Shown one piece after another: positions 8,412 to 17,984 of a stretch of 47,510 bases of DNA. The position numbers were made by a program, and so were the translations under genes. The notes below the pieces were generated by a model. That model saw nothing but the letters and a program-made list of their open reading frames with translations. It was not told where the DNA came from and did not search any database. The DNA comes from Gemmatimonadota bacterium (GTDB lineage Bacteria; Latescibacterota; UBA2968; UBA8231): positions 4,078 to 51,587 of the forward strand of contig VXML01000011.1 in assembly GCA_009841115.1 (NCBI GenBank). Reading direction: 5' to 3'. How positions within the stretch are numbered: the stretch's first letter is position 1; each line of letters opens with the position of its first letter.

Positions 8412-11324
8412 ATGGATCGCCGCGATTTTGAACTGCTGCGCGACGAAGAAATTCCCGAGCTCAATACCCGCGCCTTGCTCTATCGGCACCGCACCGGCTG
8501 CGAGATCGTCTCGCTGATCAACGACGATGAAAACAAGGTCTTTGGCATCAACTTCCGCACCCCACCGACCGATTCGACCGGCATTGCCCACATCCTCGAA
8601 CACTCCGTGCTGTGCGGCTCGCGCAAGTACCCGGTCAAGGAGCCGTTTGTCGAACTGATCAAAGGCTCGCTCAACACCTTCCTCAACGCTTTCACCTATC
8701 CAGACAAAACCTGCTACCCGGTCGCCAGTACCAACGTGCAGGATTTCTACAACTTGATCGACGTGTACCTCGACGCCGTATTCTACCCAAGGCTGACGCC
8801 AGAAGTCCTGCAACAAGAAGGCTGGCACTACGAGTTAGAAGATCCTAGCGACCCACTGCGCTACAAAGGCGTGGTCTTCAATGAAATGAAAGGCGCGTAT
8901 TCCGATCCCGAGAGTATCCTAGGCGAGCGCATCCAGCAATCCATCTTCCCCGACACCACCTACGGCGTGGATTCCGGCGGCGACCCGCGCCACATCCCGG
9001 CTCTCACTTTTGACCAGTTCAAGCGCTTCCACGACGACTTTTATCACCCGTCCAACGCCCGCATCTACTTCTACGGCGACGACGACCCCCAACAGCGCCT
9101 CGCGCTGTTGCACGACTATCTAAGCTCCTACGAGACACATTCCGTTGACTCTACCATCAGCACCCAGCCGCGCTTTGCCGCGCCCAAGCGGCAGCAATTT
9201 CCCTATGCGGTCAATCCAGACGCGGTCGAAGAGCCAAAGTGCTTTGTCGTGCTCACTTGGCTATTGCACGACGCGATTGGCGCCGATGAGCGCCGCGCCC
9301 TCCAGGTGCTCGAACACGCGCTGCTCGGCACTCCGGGATCCCCGCTGCGCAAGGCCCTGATCGACTCCGGGCTAGGCGAGGATTTGACGGGTAGCGGGCT
9401 AGAGGTCGAGTTGGCACAGATGTTCTTCAGCGTCGGCCTCAAGGGCGTGCAACAGGGCGATGCGGATGCGGTCGAAGCCCTGATCTTGCAGCACCTCGGC
9501 GACTTGGCGGACGGCGGGATCGACCAAGGGATGGTCGCGGCCGCGCTGCACACCGCGGAGTTTCGCTTCCGGGAAAACAACACCGGGTCTTTTCCACGCG
9601 GCTTAGGGCTGATGCTGCGGCTGTTGACCGACTGGCTCTACGACCGCGACCCCTTCACGCCCTTGCGCTTTGCCGACTCCTTCGCCGCGCTCAAGGCCAA
9701 GCTAGCCGCGGACGACCGCTATCTAGAGGGGCTAATTCAACGCCACCTCTTAGACAACGCGCACCGCACGACCGTGGTTCTTCAGCCCGACGCCGAGTTA
9801 GGGACGCGACAGGAGGAGGAAGAGACCGCGCGCCTAGCTGCGGCCCGGGCGCACCTGAGCCAAGCGGATTTAGAGGAATTGGTCGCGGCGACGCAAAAGC
9901 TCAAGCACTTACAAGAACAACCCGACGCACCCGAGGACTTGGCCAAATTGCCTCGCCTGCAATTGAGCGACCTCGACCCAGCGATCAAGACCGTGCCTCG
10001 GCAGGAGGATCAAATCGCCGAGGTGCCGATGCTCCACCACGACCTCTTCACCAATGGCATTGCCTATCTCGACGTGGGCTGCGATCTGCGGGTGTTGCCC
10101 CAGGAGCTTGTGCCCTATGTCCCGCTCTTTGGGCGCGCCCTGCTGGAGATGGGCACCAAGCGCATGAGCTTCGTCGAGCTGCAACAGCGGATCGGCAGCC
10201 AAACCGGCGGCCTGAGTGCCCACTCGCTGGTAGGGCCGCGCCTCGATGGCGAGCCGGCCGCGGCGTACCTCTTTTTGCGCGGCAAGGCCATGGCCGAACG
10301 GGTCGCCGACCTGACGGCGATTGTGCGCGACGTGTTGCTAGAGGGCCGCCTCGACGACCGCGAGCGCTTCTTGCAGATGGCCTTAGAAGAGCGGGCCAGC
10401 GCAGAGGCCGGGCTAGTGCCGGGCGGGCACCGAGTGGTATTGACGCGGCTGCGCGCGCAGTTCGACGAGACCGGCTGGCTCGCAGAGCAAATGCGCGGCT
10501 TGAGCTATCTGTTCTTCTTGCGGCAACTCATCGAAGACATCCGCGGCGACTGGCCAGCCGTGCAGGCGCGGCTGGAGCAGATCCGCGCCCTGCTGGTCAA
10601 CCGGCCGGGCATGCTGTGCAACGCGACCGTGGCCGGCGGCGACCGCGCTGCCTGCGACCAGAGCCTAGCGGCGCTGTTGCACGAGTTGCCGCAAGAGGCG
10701 CATTCACCCGCACCTTGGACGCCGAGTCTGACGGTGGCCGACGAGGGCCTGACCGTCCCCGCCCAAGTCAACTACGTGGGCAAGGCGGCTAATATCTTCT
10801 CACTCGGCTACGAATTGGACGGATCGTCGGCCGTCATCACGCGCTACTTGGCCACCACTTGGCTGTGGGATCGGGTGCGGGTGCAAGGCGGAGCCTACGG
10901 GGCCTTTTGCTCCCTCGATCCGTTTACCGGCGTGTTTGCTTACGGGTCGTACCGCGACCCCAACCTGCTGGAGACGCTGGACGTGTACGACCAGAGCGGG
11001 GCCTTCTTGCGCGACTATCCAATCAGCCACGATGAACTGACCAAGGCCATCATCGGTACCATCGGCGACATCGACGCCTACCAACTCCCCGACGCCAAGG
11101 GCTACGCCTCGCTGGTGCGCTACCTGACCGGCATCGACGACGACTATCGCCAGCAAATGCGCGACCAAGTCTTGGGCACCAAGGCCGAGCACTTTGCGGA
11201 GTTCGCCGCCGTGTTGGATCAAGTCGGCGCAGCGGGCCGGGTCGCGGTGCTGGGGTCGGCAGACGCGATTGCCACGGCTTCGGCTGCGCGTGACAATTGG
11301 CTGACGCCGGTCAAGGTGCTGTGA
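8412..11324 (+). CDS. M16C metallopeptidase, presequence-protease (PreP)-like
   Basis: The 970-residue protein has the length and motifs of the PreP branch of pitrilysin/insulinase peptidases, which degrade short unfolded peptides inside a closed two-half chamber. The inverted zinc motif H-I-L-E-H is at 60-64 and the third ligand is Glu158 in N-E-M-K-G-A-Y-S, about 94 residues on, as in PreP. The C-terminal half has R-V-Q-G-G-A-Y-G-A, equivalent to the conserved Arg/Tyr pair that completes the active site. The start is the ATG at 8412, because AAGGAG stands 6 nt before it; an upstream TTG in frame has no such support. No signal peptide is visible. Two terminators follow the gene. Confidence 0.92.
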   Translation: MDRRDFELLRDEEIPELNTRALLYRHRTGCEIVSLINDDENKVFGINFRTPPTDSTGIAHILEHSVLCGSRKYPVKEPFVELIKGSLNTFLNAFTYPDKTCYPVASTNVQDFYNLIDVYLDAVFYPRLTPEVLQQEGWHYELEDPSDPLRYKGVVFNEMKGAYSDPESILGERIQQSIFPDTTYGVDSGGDPRHIPALTFDQFKRFHDDFYHPSNARIYFYGDDDPQQRLALLHDYLSSYETHSVDSTISTQPRFAAPKRQQFPYAVNPDAVEEPKCFVVLTWLLHDAIGADERRALQVLEHALLGTPGSPLRKALIDSGLGEDLTGSGLEVELAQMFFSVGLKGVQQGDADAVEALILQHLGDLADGGIDQGMVAAALHTAEFRFRENNTGSFPRGLGLMLRLLTDWLYDRDPFTPLRFADSFAALKAKLAADDRYLEGLIQRHLLDNAHRTTVVLQPDAELGTRQEEEETARLAAARAHLSQADLEELVAATQKLKHLQEQPDAPEDLAKLPRLQLSDLDPAIKTVPRQEDQIAEVPMLHHDLFTNGIAYLDVGCDLRVLPQELVPYVPLFGRALLEMGTKRMSFVELQQRIGSQTGGLSAHSLVGPRLDGEPAAAYLFLRGKAMAERVADLTAIVRDVLLEGRLDDRERFLQMALEERASAEAGLVPGGHRVVLTRLRAQFDETGWLAEQMRGLSYLFFLRQLIEDIRGDWPAVQARLEQIRALLVNRPGMLCNATVAGGDRAACDQSLAALLHELPQEAHSPAPWTPSLTVADEGLTVPAQVNYVGKAANIFSLGYELDGSSAVITRYLATTWLWDRVRVQGGAYGAFCSLDPFTGVFAYGSYRDPNLLETLDVYDQSGAFLRDYPISHDELTKAIIGTIGDIDAYQLPDAKGYASLVRYLTGIDDDYRQQMRDQVLGTKAEHFAEFAAVLDQVGAAGRVAVLGSADAIATASAARDNWLTPVKVL

Positions 11325-11388
11325 GCATCGCCGCGATAGCGATTGCCAGTGCAACAATTTTTTAGATCCGATACTGGCGACTAGCCAA

Positions 11389-11442
11389 CACGGAAAGTCG
11401 TGGAAGTCCACGGAAAATCGTGGGTTTCCACGACTTTCCGTG
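11389..11442. repeat. Perfect 17-bp inverted repeat after the peptidase gene
   Basis: 11389-11405 and 11426-11442 are perfect reverse complements. The 20-nt loop holds another copy of the CACGGAAA core, so this core occurs twice forward and once inverted. No T-tract follows. It may be a protein-binding site or a repeat element. Confidence 0.8.
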
Positions 11443-11475
11443 GAAACTCTTGCTCAGACGGCTGAGGCGACACTT

Positions 11476-11501
11476 TGTGGCAGCCTCGCCACATTATTTT
11501 T
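11476..11501 (+). terminator. Probable intrinsic terminator (first of two)
   Basis: A 6-bp stem TGTGGC/GCCACA (11476-11481, 11488-11493) with a 6-nt loop is followed by TTATTTTT. It is placed to end transcription of the peptidase gene. Confidence 0.55.
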
Positions 11502-11516
11502 AAGTGCCTATTTTCC

Positions 11517-11548
11517 AATCCTTTAGGTCGATCCTAAAGGATTTTTTT
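11517..11548 (+). terminator. Intrinsic terminator (second of two)
   Basis: A perfect 11-bp stem (11517-11527, 11533-11543) with loop TCGAT is followed by a run of T to 11548. It isolates the upstream peptidase operon from the 20 kb surface-protein run that starts 85 nt later. The rest of 11325-11632, the only gene-free stretch above 300 bases, shows no gene. Confidence 0.87.
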
Positions 11549-11632
11549 ATTCGATGTATAGTACGTGGCACGAAATGTGCAAGTATCTTGATGGCTAGAG
11601 CGTCAAAACGTCCAAACCTTGGAGGCAGTCCT

Positions 11633-13717
11633 ATGCGCTGTTTTCCCTTGGCAATTCTACTGTTAATCGCTCCACGCGGAGCCTTCGCCCTAACGTGGGA
11701 TTTCGACGACGGCTCCACCCATGGCTGGACCGCCCGGGAAAGTGCTATTCATACTAGGGGCGGTAGCGACCCGCTACACAGCGAAATCGTCGATGGCGTA
11801 TGGCGCATTGCGCCAGTTCCTAATCGCAGACCCACCGTTCAATTGCGTGCGCCGCTGATCGGCAAAGACTCGGCCTTGTTCGACCGCCTCACCCTACGGC
11901 TGCGCCTCGTACACCACAGCCCCACCGAGGGACCATTCTTGATGTACTGGTCCAATGCCGAGAAAAGACGCCTCCTTAAAGGGAGGTCTAGCACGTGGAG
12001 AGATCTTCAACCCTATCCCCTCGAATGGGAAGACCTCACCGTAGATCTACGCGCCTTGGTAGAAGCATATCCAGAGCAGGAGATCATCTGGCAGGATACC
12101 CTCTATACTATTCGTATAGACATGATGTTATACAGGGACTCGCAGGACGTGGCCAACCATCCCAAGTTTTTAGAAATAGACTGGATCCAGCTAACCGGGG
12201 CCGAAGAGTCGGCGCAGGGAGAATTGTCGCCTAGGGATCTCGGTGTGGAGTTGGGGCCGCCCGGCACGTTGTTTGCCGAATCCAACTTTTTTCCGCTGGG
12301 CGAAGGCATTGGGACTCCAAGCCGTTGGCAAAGCAGTTCGCAAGAATCGCACGGCGCAGTGGGCGACGTAGATGGCGATGGCGATGCGGATCTCGTGGCG
12401 ACCTATCACCGCCTCGTGGACCGCGAAATACAACTGGGCTGGACCGTGGCGTCCAACGACGGGCTAGGCAGCTTTGAACCCACCCAAGAGGTTCCCCTCT
12501 CAACCATACCCGCTGACGACTCCCCACGCATGGACCTGCGGGGAAGCGACTTCGACGGCGATGGACTTCTCGATTTAGCCACTGCCGAAGGCGGAATCGT
12601 CGAAGTGTGGTACAACTGGGGCGGCGACTTTGATCCCTTCTTGGAACTGTCCGGCGGGCTTGTTGGCTTGGCCGATGGCGACGGCGACGGCGATGTGGAC
12701 CTGTTGGTCCGCGATGGTATATCCCAAGTGAGCCTGTGGATCAACGACGGCTACGATTTTGTCGATAGCAATACCTTCGTCCTCGACAGCGAGGAGTGGC
12801 GCGGGGCTAGGCTATCTACTGGTCAACCTCTGGGCGAAGCCGCGACCCTATTGTGGAACGGATCCTGCTTTAAGTCCCAAGACCCTTGGTATCTGACCCA
12901 GCCGTGGGCCGCCGTCCAAGAACCGCCGCTCGCTGTCAAGGCCCCGATCAATCCCTGCGCCCTGCACCTGATCGCCGACTTTGATAGCGATGGGATGGTG
13001 GATCTACTCGGCTCCCCCGAGAGCATAGATACATTCCTTGAAGACGAATACTACGGCTTGGCTCTGTGGCGTCTGGACGCCTCCGGCGGGTGGACGCGCG
13101 ACTCCGTGCTCGACTGGAAGATGCTCCCGTCAGAGGCCACCACCAGCGACCTCAACGGCGATGGCGTGCTGGATGTGGCCATGATCGCTGCCAATTCGAC
13201 CGTCGGCCCGGCACTCGCGGTGTTGCTCAGCCAGCCCAACGGAGTACCTGTCCTCGAAGGCTACTACCCTCTACCCGGCGAGGGCAGTCAGGTCTTCGCC
13301 AGCGACGTCAACGGCGATGGCGACACCGATCTAGTCGTGCTGGGAACGAGTCTGGCAAGCGACCACGGTGGCGTCTCCGTCTTTATCAACCAAGGCACCT
13401 CCGCTACAGCCGTAGTCGGTGAGACAGCCACGCCGCCGACCTTTGCCCTCGGTGCCAACTACCCCAACCCATTCAACCCCGCCACAACCATCCCCTTAGC
13501 CGTACCCGCCGGAGCTAGAAACGTAGATTTAACTATCTACAACGTCCTAGGGCAGCCGCTGCGCCGAGTGTGGACGGGACCGCTGCCCGCCGGTGAGCAC
13601 GAGCTAACTTGGGATGGCCGCGACGCACAAGGCCAACCCGTCGCCGCCGGAGTCTATGTGTATCGCTTGCAAGTGGACGAACAGACGCGCACTCGCAAAA
13701 TGGTCAAACTTGAATAG
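11633..13717 (+). CDS. Exported FG-GAP/VCBS-repeat protein with FlgD-type C-terminal sorting domain (copy A)
   Basis: The 694-residue protein starts at an ATG with GGAGG 7 nt before it; the frame is open further upstream, but through a terminator. A signal peptide (1-19, ending A-F-A) leads into a ~200-residue beta-sandwich-like domain beginning L-T-W-D-F, possibly a carbohydrate- or ligand-binding fold. Then come about six calcium-type repeats such as D-V-D-G-D-G-D-A-D-L, consistent with an FG-GAP/VCBS beta-propeller. The last ~90 residues carry Y-P-N-P-F-N-P, I-Y-N-V-L-G-Q, W-D-G-R-D and G-V-Y-V-Y-R-L, ending T-R-K-M-V-K-L-E. This matches the FlgD-like/type-A sorting domain of type IX-exported proteins. 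It is the first of three paralogs and the first gene of the run. Confidence 0.9.
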   Translation: MRCFPLAILLLIAPRGAFALTWDFDDGSTHGWTARESAIHTRGGSDPLHSEIVDGVWRIAPVPNRRPTVQLRAPLIGKDSALFDRLTLRLRLVHHSPTEGPFLMYWSNAEKRRLLKGRSSTWRDLQPYPLEWEDLTVDLRALVEAYPEQEIIWQDTLYTIRIDMMLYRDSQDVANHPKFLEIDWIQLTGAEESAQGELSPRDLGVELGPPGTLFAESNFFPLGEGIGTPSRWQSSSQESHGAVGDVDGDGDADLVATYHRLVDREIQLGWTVASNDGLGSFEPTQEVPLSTIPADDSPRMDLRGSDFDGDGLLDLATAEGGIVEVWYNWGGDFDPFLELSGGLVGLADGDGDGDVDLLVRDGISQVSLWINDGYDFVDSNTFVLDSEEWRGARLSTGQPLGEAATLLWNGSCFKSQDPWYLTQPWAAVQEPPLAVKAPINPCALHLIADFDSDGMVDLLGSPESIDTFLEDEYYGLALWRLDASGGWTRDSVLDWKMLPSEATTSDLNGDGVLDVAMIAANSTVGPALAVLLSQPNGVPVLEGYYPLPGEGSQVFASDVNGDGDTDLVVLGTSLASDHGGVSVFINQGTSATAVVGETATPPTFALGANYPNPFNPATTIPLAVPAGARNVDLTIYNVLGQPLRRVWTGPLPAGEHELTWDGRDAQGQPVAAGVYVYRLQVDEQTRTRKMVKLE

Positions 13718-13741
13718 CCGAGCCGATTTCTAAAAAAAACT

Positions 13742-15784
13742 ATGCACTACGCGCTCTTTGTAATTCTACTGCTGGTCACTCCACTTGGAGCCTTTGCCCT
13801 AACATGGGATTTCGCCGACGACACCACCCATGACTGGACCGCCCGGCAAAGTTCTACTTTCAGTAGCGAACCACTACGCAGTGAAGTCGTCGATGGCGTC
13901 TGGCGCATTGCGCCCGTGCCGGGTCAAAGACCCACCGTTTCATTGCGCTCGCCATTGATCGGCCAAGACTCGGCCCTATTCGACCGCCTCACCCTGCGGC
14001 TGCGCCTCATACACCACAGCCCCACCGAGCATGGGGAATTCCGGCTGGGCTGGTCCAATGCCGAGCACAGAAACCAGTGGACGAGCCATATTCAACCCTA
14101 TCCCATCGAATGGGAAGAAATCACCATAGATCTACGCGCCTTGGCAGCAGACCCAGAGCAGAAGGTCACTTGGCAGGATACCCTCTTTAATTTTTCCATA
14201 TACATGATTTTATATCGAGACTCGCAGGACCTAGAAAATCATCCAAAATTTTTAGAAATAGACTGGATTCAACTGACAGGGGCCGAAGAGTTGGCACAGG
14301 GAGAATTGTCGCCTAAAGATATCGCGGTAGAGTTGGGACCGCCCGGCACCTTGTTCACCGTCCCCGACTTTTTTCCCCTCGGAGAGGGCATCGGCACCCT
14401 AGGCCATCTGCAAAAATCGCGCGGCGCAGTGGGCGACGTGGACGGCGATGGCGATGCGGATCTCGTGGTGGCCTGGAATCGCCTCATTGACCGCGAAAGG
14501 CACCAAGGCTGGACCGTGGCGTCCAATGACGGGCTAGGCGGCTTTGAACCTACGCAAGAGGTCACCCTTTCAACCACATCCTTTTCTGACCCCATTCGAC
14601 GCATGGATCTTCAGGGAAGCGACTTCGACGGCGATGGACTCCTAGATCTGGTCATTTCTAAAGGCGTAACCGTCGAGCTTTGGTACAACTGGGGCGACGG
14701 CTTTGATCCCATTGTGCAACTATCCGACATCAGGCTCGTTGGCTTGGCCGATGGCGACGGCGACGGCGATGTGGACCTGTTGGTTTCCGAAACCCGATCC
14801 CAAGTGGTCCTGTGGATCAACGACGGCTACGACTTTGTCCGCGGCGAGGAATTCGTCCTCGACAGCGAGGAGGGTCACTTGGCCTACCTACCCGCCGGAC
14901 AACCCCTCGGCGAAGCCGCGAGCCTGTTGTGGAACCGACTCTTCCGTCGGACGCCGGACTCCTGGCAACTGACCCGACCGTGGGCCACCGTCCAAGAACC
15001 GCCGCTCTTTTTCGAAGCCTCGGTCGATCCCGACGCCTTGCGCCTGCTGGCCGACTTCGATGGCGATGGGACGGTGGACCTACTCGGCTCCCCCGTGGTC
15101 TTTCACAATGGCTACTACGGCTTGGCCCTGTGGCGTATGGACGCTTCGGGCGTGTTCGCACGTCATTCCTTGCTCGACTGGAAGGTGCGCCCATCACACG
15201 CAGCCACCGCCAGCGACCTCAACGGCGATGGACTCCTAGATATAGCCCTAGTCGATAGGAACTTGACCGACGGTTCGGCATTAGTGGTATTGCTCGGCCA
15301 ACGCAACGGCGCACCTATCCTCGAAGGCTACTATCCCCTGCCCGGCGAAGGCAGTCAGGTCCTCGCCAGCGATGTCAACGGCGATGGCGACACCGATCTA
15401 GTTGTGCTGGGAACGAATCCGGCAAGCAGCCACGGCGGCGTCTTCGCCTTTAAAAACCAAGGCACTCCGGCCACCGCCGTAGCAGCCGAGACCGCCACGC
15501 CAACGGCCTTTGCCCTCGGTGCCAACTACCCCAACCCATTCAACCCCACCACGACCATCCCCTTGGCCGTGCCCGCCGGATCTAAGGACGTAGATTTAAC
15601 TATCTACAACGTCCTAGGGCAACCGCTGCGCCGAGTGTGGACGGGTCCACTACCCGCTGGCGAGCACGAGCTAACTTGGGATGGCCGCGACGCGCAGGGG
15701 CAACCCGTCGCCACTGGGGTCTATGTGTATCGCTTGCAGGTGGACGAGCAGACCCGCACCCGCAAAATGATCAAAATCGAATAG
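13742..15784 (+). CDS. Exported FG-GAP/VCBS-repeat protein with FlgD-type C-terminal sorting domain (copy B)
   Basis: The 680-residue paralog starts 24 nt after copy A, with signal peptide M-H-Y-A-L-F-V-I-L-L-L-V-T-P-L-G-A-F-A. It has the same L-T-W-D-F domain, about six D-x-D-G-D-G calcium motifs, and the same C-terminal domain ending T-R-K-M-I-K-I-E. It is the most divergent of the three: the N-terminal domain reads V-T-W-Q-D-T-L-F-N-F where the others read I-I-W-Q-D-T-L-Y-T-I. No Shine-Dalgarno sequence is seen, so translation may depend on coupling to copy A. Function is inferred to be surface display; the ligand is unknown. Confidence 0.9.
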   Translation: MHYALFVILLLVTPLGAFALTWDFADDTTHDWTARQSSTFSSEPLRSEVVDGVWRIAPVPGQRPTVSLRSPLIGQDSALFDRLTLRLRLIHHSPTEHGEFRLGWSNAEHRNQWTSHIQPYPIEWEEITIDLRALAADPEQKVTWQDTLFNFSIYMILYRDSQDLENHPKFLEIDWIQLTGAEELAQGELSPKDIAVELGPPGTLFTVPDFFPLGEGIGTLGHLQKSRGAVGDVDGDGDADLVVAWNRLIDRERHQGWTVASNDGLGGFEPTQEVTLSTTSFSDPIRRMDLQGSDFDGDGLLDLVISKGVTVELWYNWGDGFDPIVQLSDIRLVGLADGDGDGDVDLLVSETRSQVVLWINDGYDFVRGEEFVLDSEEGHLAYLPAGQPLGEAASLLWNRLFRRTPDSWQLTRPWATVQEPPLFFEASVDPDALRLLADFDGDGTVDLLGSPVVFHNGYYGLALWRMDASGVFARHSLLDWKVRPSHAATASDLNGDGLLDIALVDRNLTDGSALVVLLGQRNGAPILEGYYPLPGEGSQVLASDVNGDGDTDLVVLGTNPASSHGGVFAFKNQGTPATAVAAETATPTAFALGANYPNPFNPTTTIPLAVPAGSKDVDLTIYNVLGQPLRRVWTGPLPAGEHELTWDGRDAQGQPVATGVYVYRLQVDEQTRTRKMIKIE

Positions 15785-15844
15785 ACGATAGGGCTTGGAG
15801 ATGAAGAAACTAAACTGCACTACCCCAAACTCTGGAGGTGTATC

Positions 15845-17911
15845 ATGCGCCGCATTCTCTTAGCGATTGGATTGTTGGCGGCTCTAAACGGAGCCTCAGT
15901 ACACAGCGAAACCATGGCGTCGAGTGTTGAAAGCGCTCAGGACCAGCCATCGGTTGCGATCATCACCGGCGAAGTCCAGGATCCTCGCTCGCGGAAAATC
16001 ACATTTCACTACGAATCGCCGTCGGCGCTGGAAAACTCCGAGCAGCGCGTCGCGCTCGACAGCCTAGATCGCTTCGCCTTTGAACTACCTGTCGTCCGCG
16101 GGACCCTCGTCAGTGGGTATTTCGAAGACTGGCAGCCGAGATGGAAGTGGGTGCAGTGGCTAGACGCCTTCTTCTCTGATCCCAATTCCCTAACGCTCTT
16201 CGTCGAACCCGGCGACAGTCTGCACGTGGTCGTGAAGGAGGGCTTTTTCGGTCGTTCCTACTCGTTCAGCGGCTCCAACGCCGACAACAGCCGTTTCACT
16301 TCCAAGTGGATCCCGCAGTCCCGTCCCTTACGCCTCGAATACAAGGGACTGGAGGTCGAGGATTTCAAGAGCCAAATGGAACAGTGGCGGCGGGATCAGT
16401 TCGAGTCCTTGGCCGCAGGGCGCGAGCAGTACGCGCTGTCTTCAGGGTGCATCGACTATGTGACGGCCTACGTCAACTACGAGTGGGCTAATAGGATGAT
16501 GTCTTACCCGATGAATTACCGGTTTGCCAACGGACGCGAGAACAGAGACATCACCTCGGAGTACCACGACTTCCTACAGGAATTTCCCCTAGTGGATGAA
16601 AAGGCCATCGGTGTAGCCCAATATCGCTGGTTTCTGGAGCGCACCCTAGGCTGGGAGGAAGACCATGACCATGACGATAACCCCAAGCTATCCAAGATGT
16701 ACGATCTATCGGGTTTGGAATTGTCGGCAGAGACCCAAGCGCAACTCGACTCCCTGTACGAAAAGGACGGCCGCCAGCCCGTGCTGTCGAAAATGGTCGC
16801 TTTGTCGGCGTTTGGCGTTGCGGCGAGTGCCCAAGCCCAGGTCGATTCTCTGTACGAAAAGGATGGCCGCTGGCTCAAGCTGTCCGAGCAGTACGATTTA
16901 TCGGCATTTGGTGTTGCGGCGAGTGCCCAAGCGCAACTCGACTCCCTGTACGAAAAGTCCGAAAGGTCTCTTAAAATCTACCCGTTGTTAAGTGAGGAAG
17001 AGAAGTCGCCTAGGGCGGATACGACGGACGGAGCGTTAGTGTTCTACATACCGCGTGGAGTACGGTTGGATTCCCTAGCCAAAGAGCCACCTAAGCTGTC
17101 GGCGAAGATCGACCTATCGAGCTTAGGGCTGTCAGAAGCCGCTCAAGCACAGCTCGACTCGATGTACGAACATCGTCAACCGCTCAAGCTATCAGCGAAA
17201 ATCGATCTATCGGACTTGGGGCTGTCGGAAGCCGCCCAAGCACAACTCGACTCGATCTATGCCGGAAAAAGACAATGGTTTGGGCCTACTAGATACGATT
17301 TGGCCAAAGAAAAACTCGAAGGGAGAGTGCTCTACTGGTTTTTAGCCGGAGAGCTGATCAATAGGTTCAAGCGCGGTGGCAGTAGAGGCTTTGCAGCGAC
17401 CCAGCGCAAGTGGGAAGAGTTCCAACAGATCAACCCGCACTCGGAGTACAATGAGGCCGTCCAAGCGGTTCTGGATATAGCCCTGAAGTTGCAACCCGGA
17501 CAACCCGCACCCGAATTCACCCTCCCCGACCTCGACGACCAACCCGTATCGCTGAGCCAGTTCAAGGGGCAGGTGGTGCTACTCGACTTCTGGGCGAGTT
17601 GGTGTGTCCCGTGTATCGACGACCTACCCTATCTCCGCCAAGTCAAGGAAAAAACGGCCGACTGGTCGGTCGTCTTCCTCAACATATCGCTGGACGCGGA
17701 TGACGCTGCTTGGCGAGAGGCGATTGACAAACACGAGATCAAAGGCGTCCACGTGCGGGCGGACGGCTGGAATGCGGAGGTAGCCAAAACCTACCAAGTA
17801 AGTGGCATCCCCTCGTATTACTTGGTGGACTCGCAAGGGCTGATCGTGGAGGATCATGGCTTAAGAGGAAATACAGACGCGACGGTAGCGGCAATCGAGA
17901 AGAGCTTGTGA
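15845..17911 (+). CDS. Exported TlpA-like thioredoxin protein with five internal 27-residue repeats
   Basis: The 688-residue protein has GGAGG before its ATG and a signal peptide that closely matches the leaders of copies A and C. Residues 38-135 resemble the DUF4369-type N-terminal domain of Bacteroidota thiol-disulfide proteins. Residues 281-474 hold five copies of a 27-residue repeat with consensus L-S-x-x-x-D-L-S, then A-Q-A-Q-L-D-S-[LMI]-Y. The C-terminal 140 residues are a TlpA/redoxin domain with W-C-V-P-C (Cys587, Cys590) and cis-proline G-I-P-S-Y. It probably acts as a periplasmic or surface thiol-disulfide oxidoreductase; the repeats suggest binding to a partner or to itself. It sits between FG-GAP paralogs B and C. 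Confidence 0.88.
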   Translation: MRRILLAIGLLAALNGASVHSETMASSVESAQDQPSVAIITGEVQDPRSRKITFHYESPSALENSEQRVALDSLDRFAFELPVVRGTLVSGYFEDWQPRWKWVQWLDAFFSDPNSLTLFVEPGDSLHVVVKEGFFGRSYSFSGSNADNSRFTSKWIPQSRPLRLEYKGLEVEDFKSQMEQWRRDQFESLAAGREQYALSSGCIDYVTAYVNYEWANRMMSYPMNYRFANGRENRDITSEYHDFLQEFPLVDEKAIGVAQYRWFLERTLGWEEDHDHDDNPKLSKMYDLSGLELSAETQAQLDSLYEKDGRQPVLSKMVALSAFGVAASAQAQVDSLYEKDGRWLKLSEQYDLSAFGVAASAQAQLDSLYEKSERSLKIYPLLSEEEKSPRADTTDGALVFYIPRGVRLDSLAKEPPKLSAKIDLSSLGLSEAAQAQLDSMYEHRQPLKLSAKIDLSDLGLSEAAQAQLDSIYAGKRQWFGPTRYDLAKEKLEGRVLYWFLAGELINRFKRGGSRGFAATQRKWEEFQQINPHSEYNEAVQAVLDIALKLQPGQPAPEFTLPDLDDQPVSLSQFKGQVVLLDFWASWCVPCIDDLPYLRQVKEKTADWSVVFLNISLDADDAAWREAIDKHEIKGVHVRADGWNAEVAKTYQVSGIPSYYLVDSQGLIVEDHGLRGNTDATVAAIEKSL
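16685..17266 (+). repeat. Five-copy 27-residue coding repeat within the TlpA-like gene
   Basis: The copies encode residues 281-307, 313-339, 345-371, 417-443 and 448-474. Spacing is 32, 32, 72 and 31 residues. Copies 2-3 (A-F-G-V-A-A-S-A-Q-A-Q) and 4-5 (L-G-L-S-E-A-A-Q-A-Q) form two subfamilies, suggesting stepwise duplication. Confidence 0.85.
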
Positions 17912-17936
17912 GAAGCCGTACGGTTTAATTACGCAC

Positions 17937-17958
17937 GACGCGCACCCGCAAAATGGTC
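17937..17958 (+). pseudogene. Remnant of the 3' end of an FG-GAP/FlgD paralog
   Basis: These 22 bases are identical to 20051-20072 at the 3' end of copy C, encoding part of its T-R-T-R-K-M-V tail. They lie between the TlpA-like gene and copy C, outside any gene. This shows an earlier paralog end or recombination junction just before copy C. Confidence 0.7.
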
Positions 17959-17984
17959 GAACCCACAAACTCTGGAGGCAAACA

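Noticed and set aside
11504..11632. Longer start for FG-GAP copy A
   Set aside because: The extension would be translated through an intrinsic terminator; GGAGG and a signal peptide support 11633.
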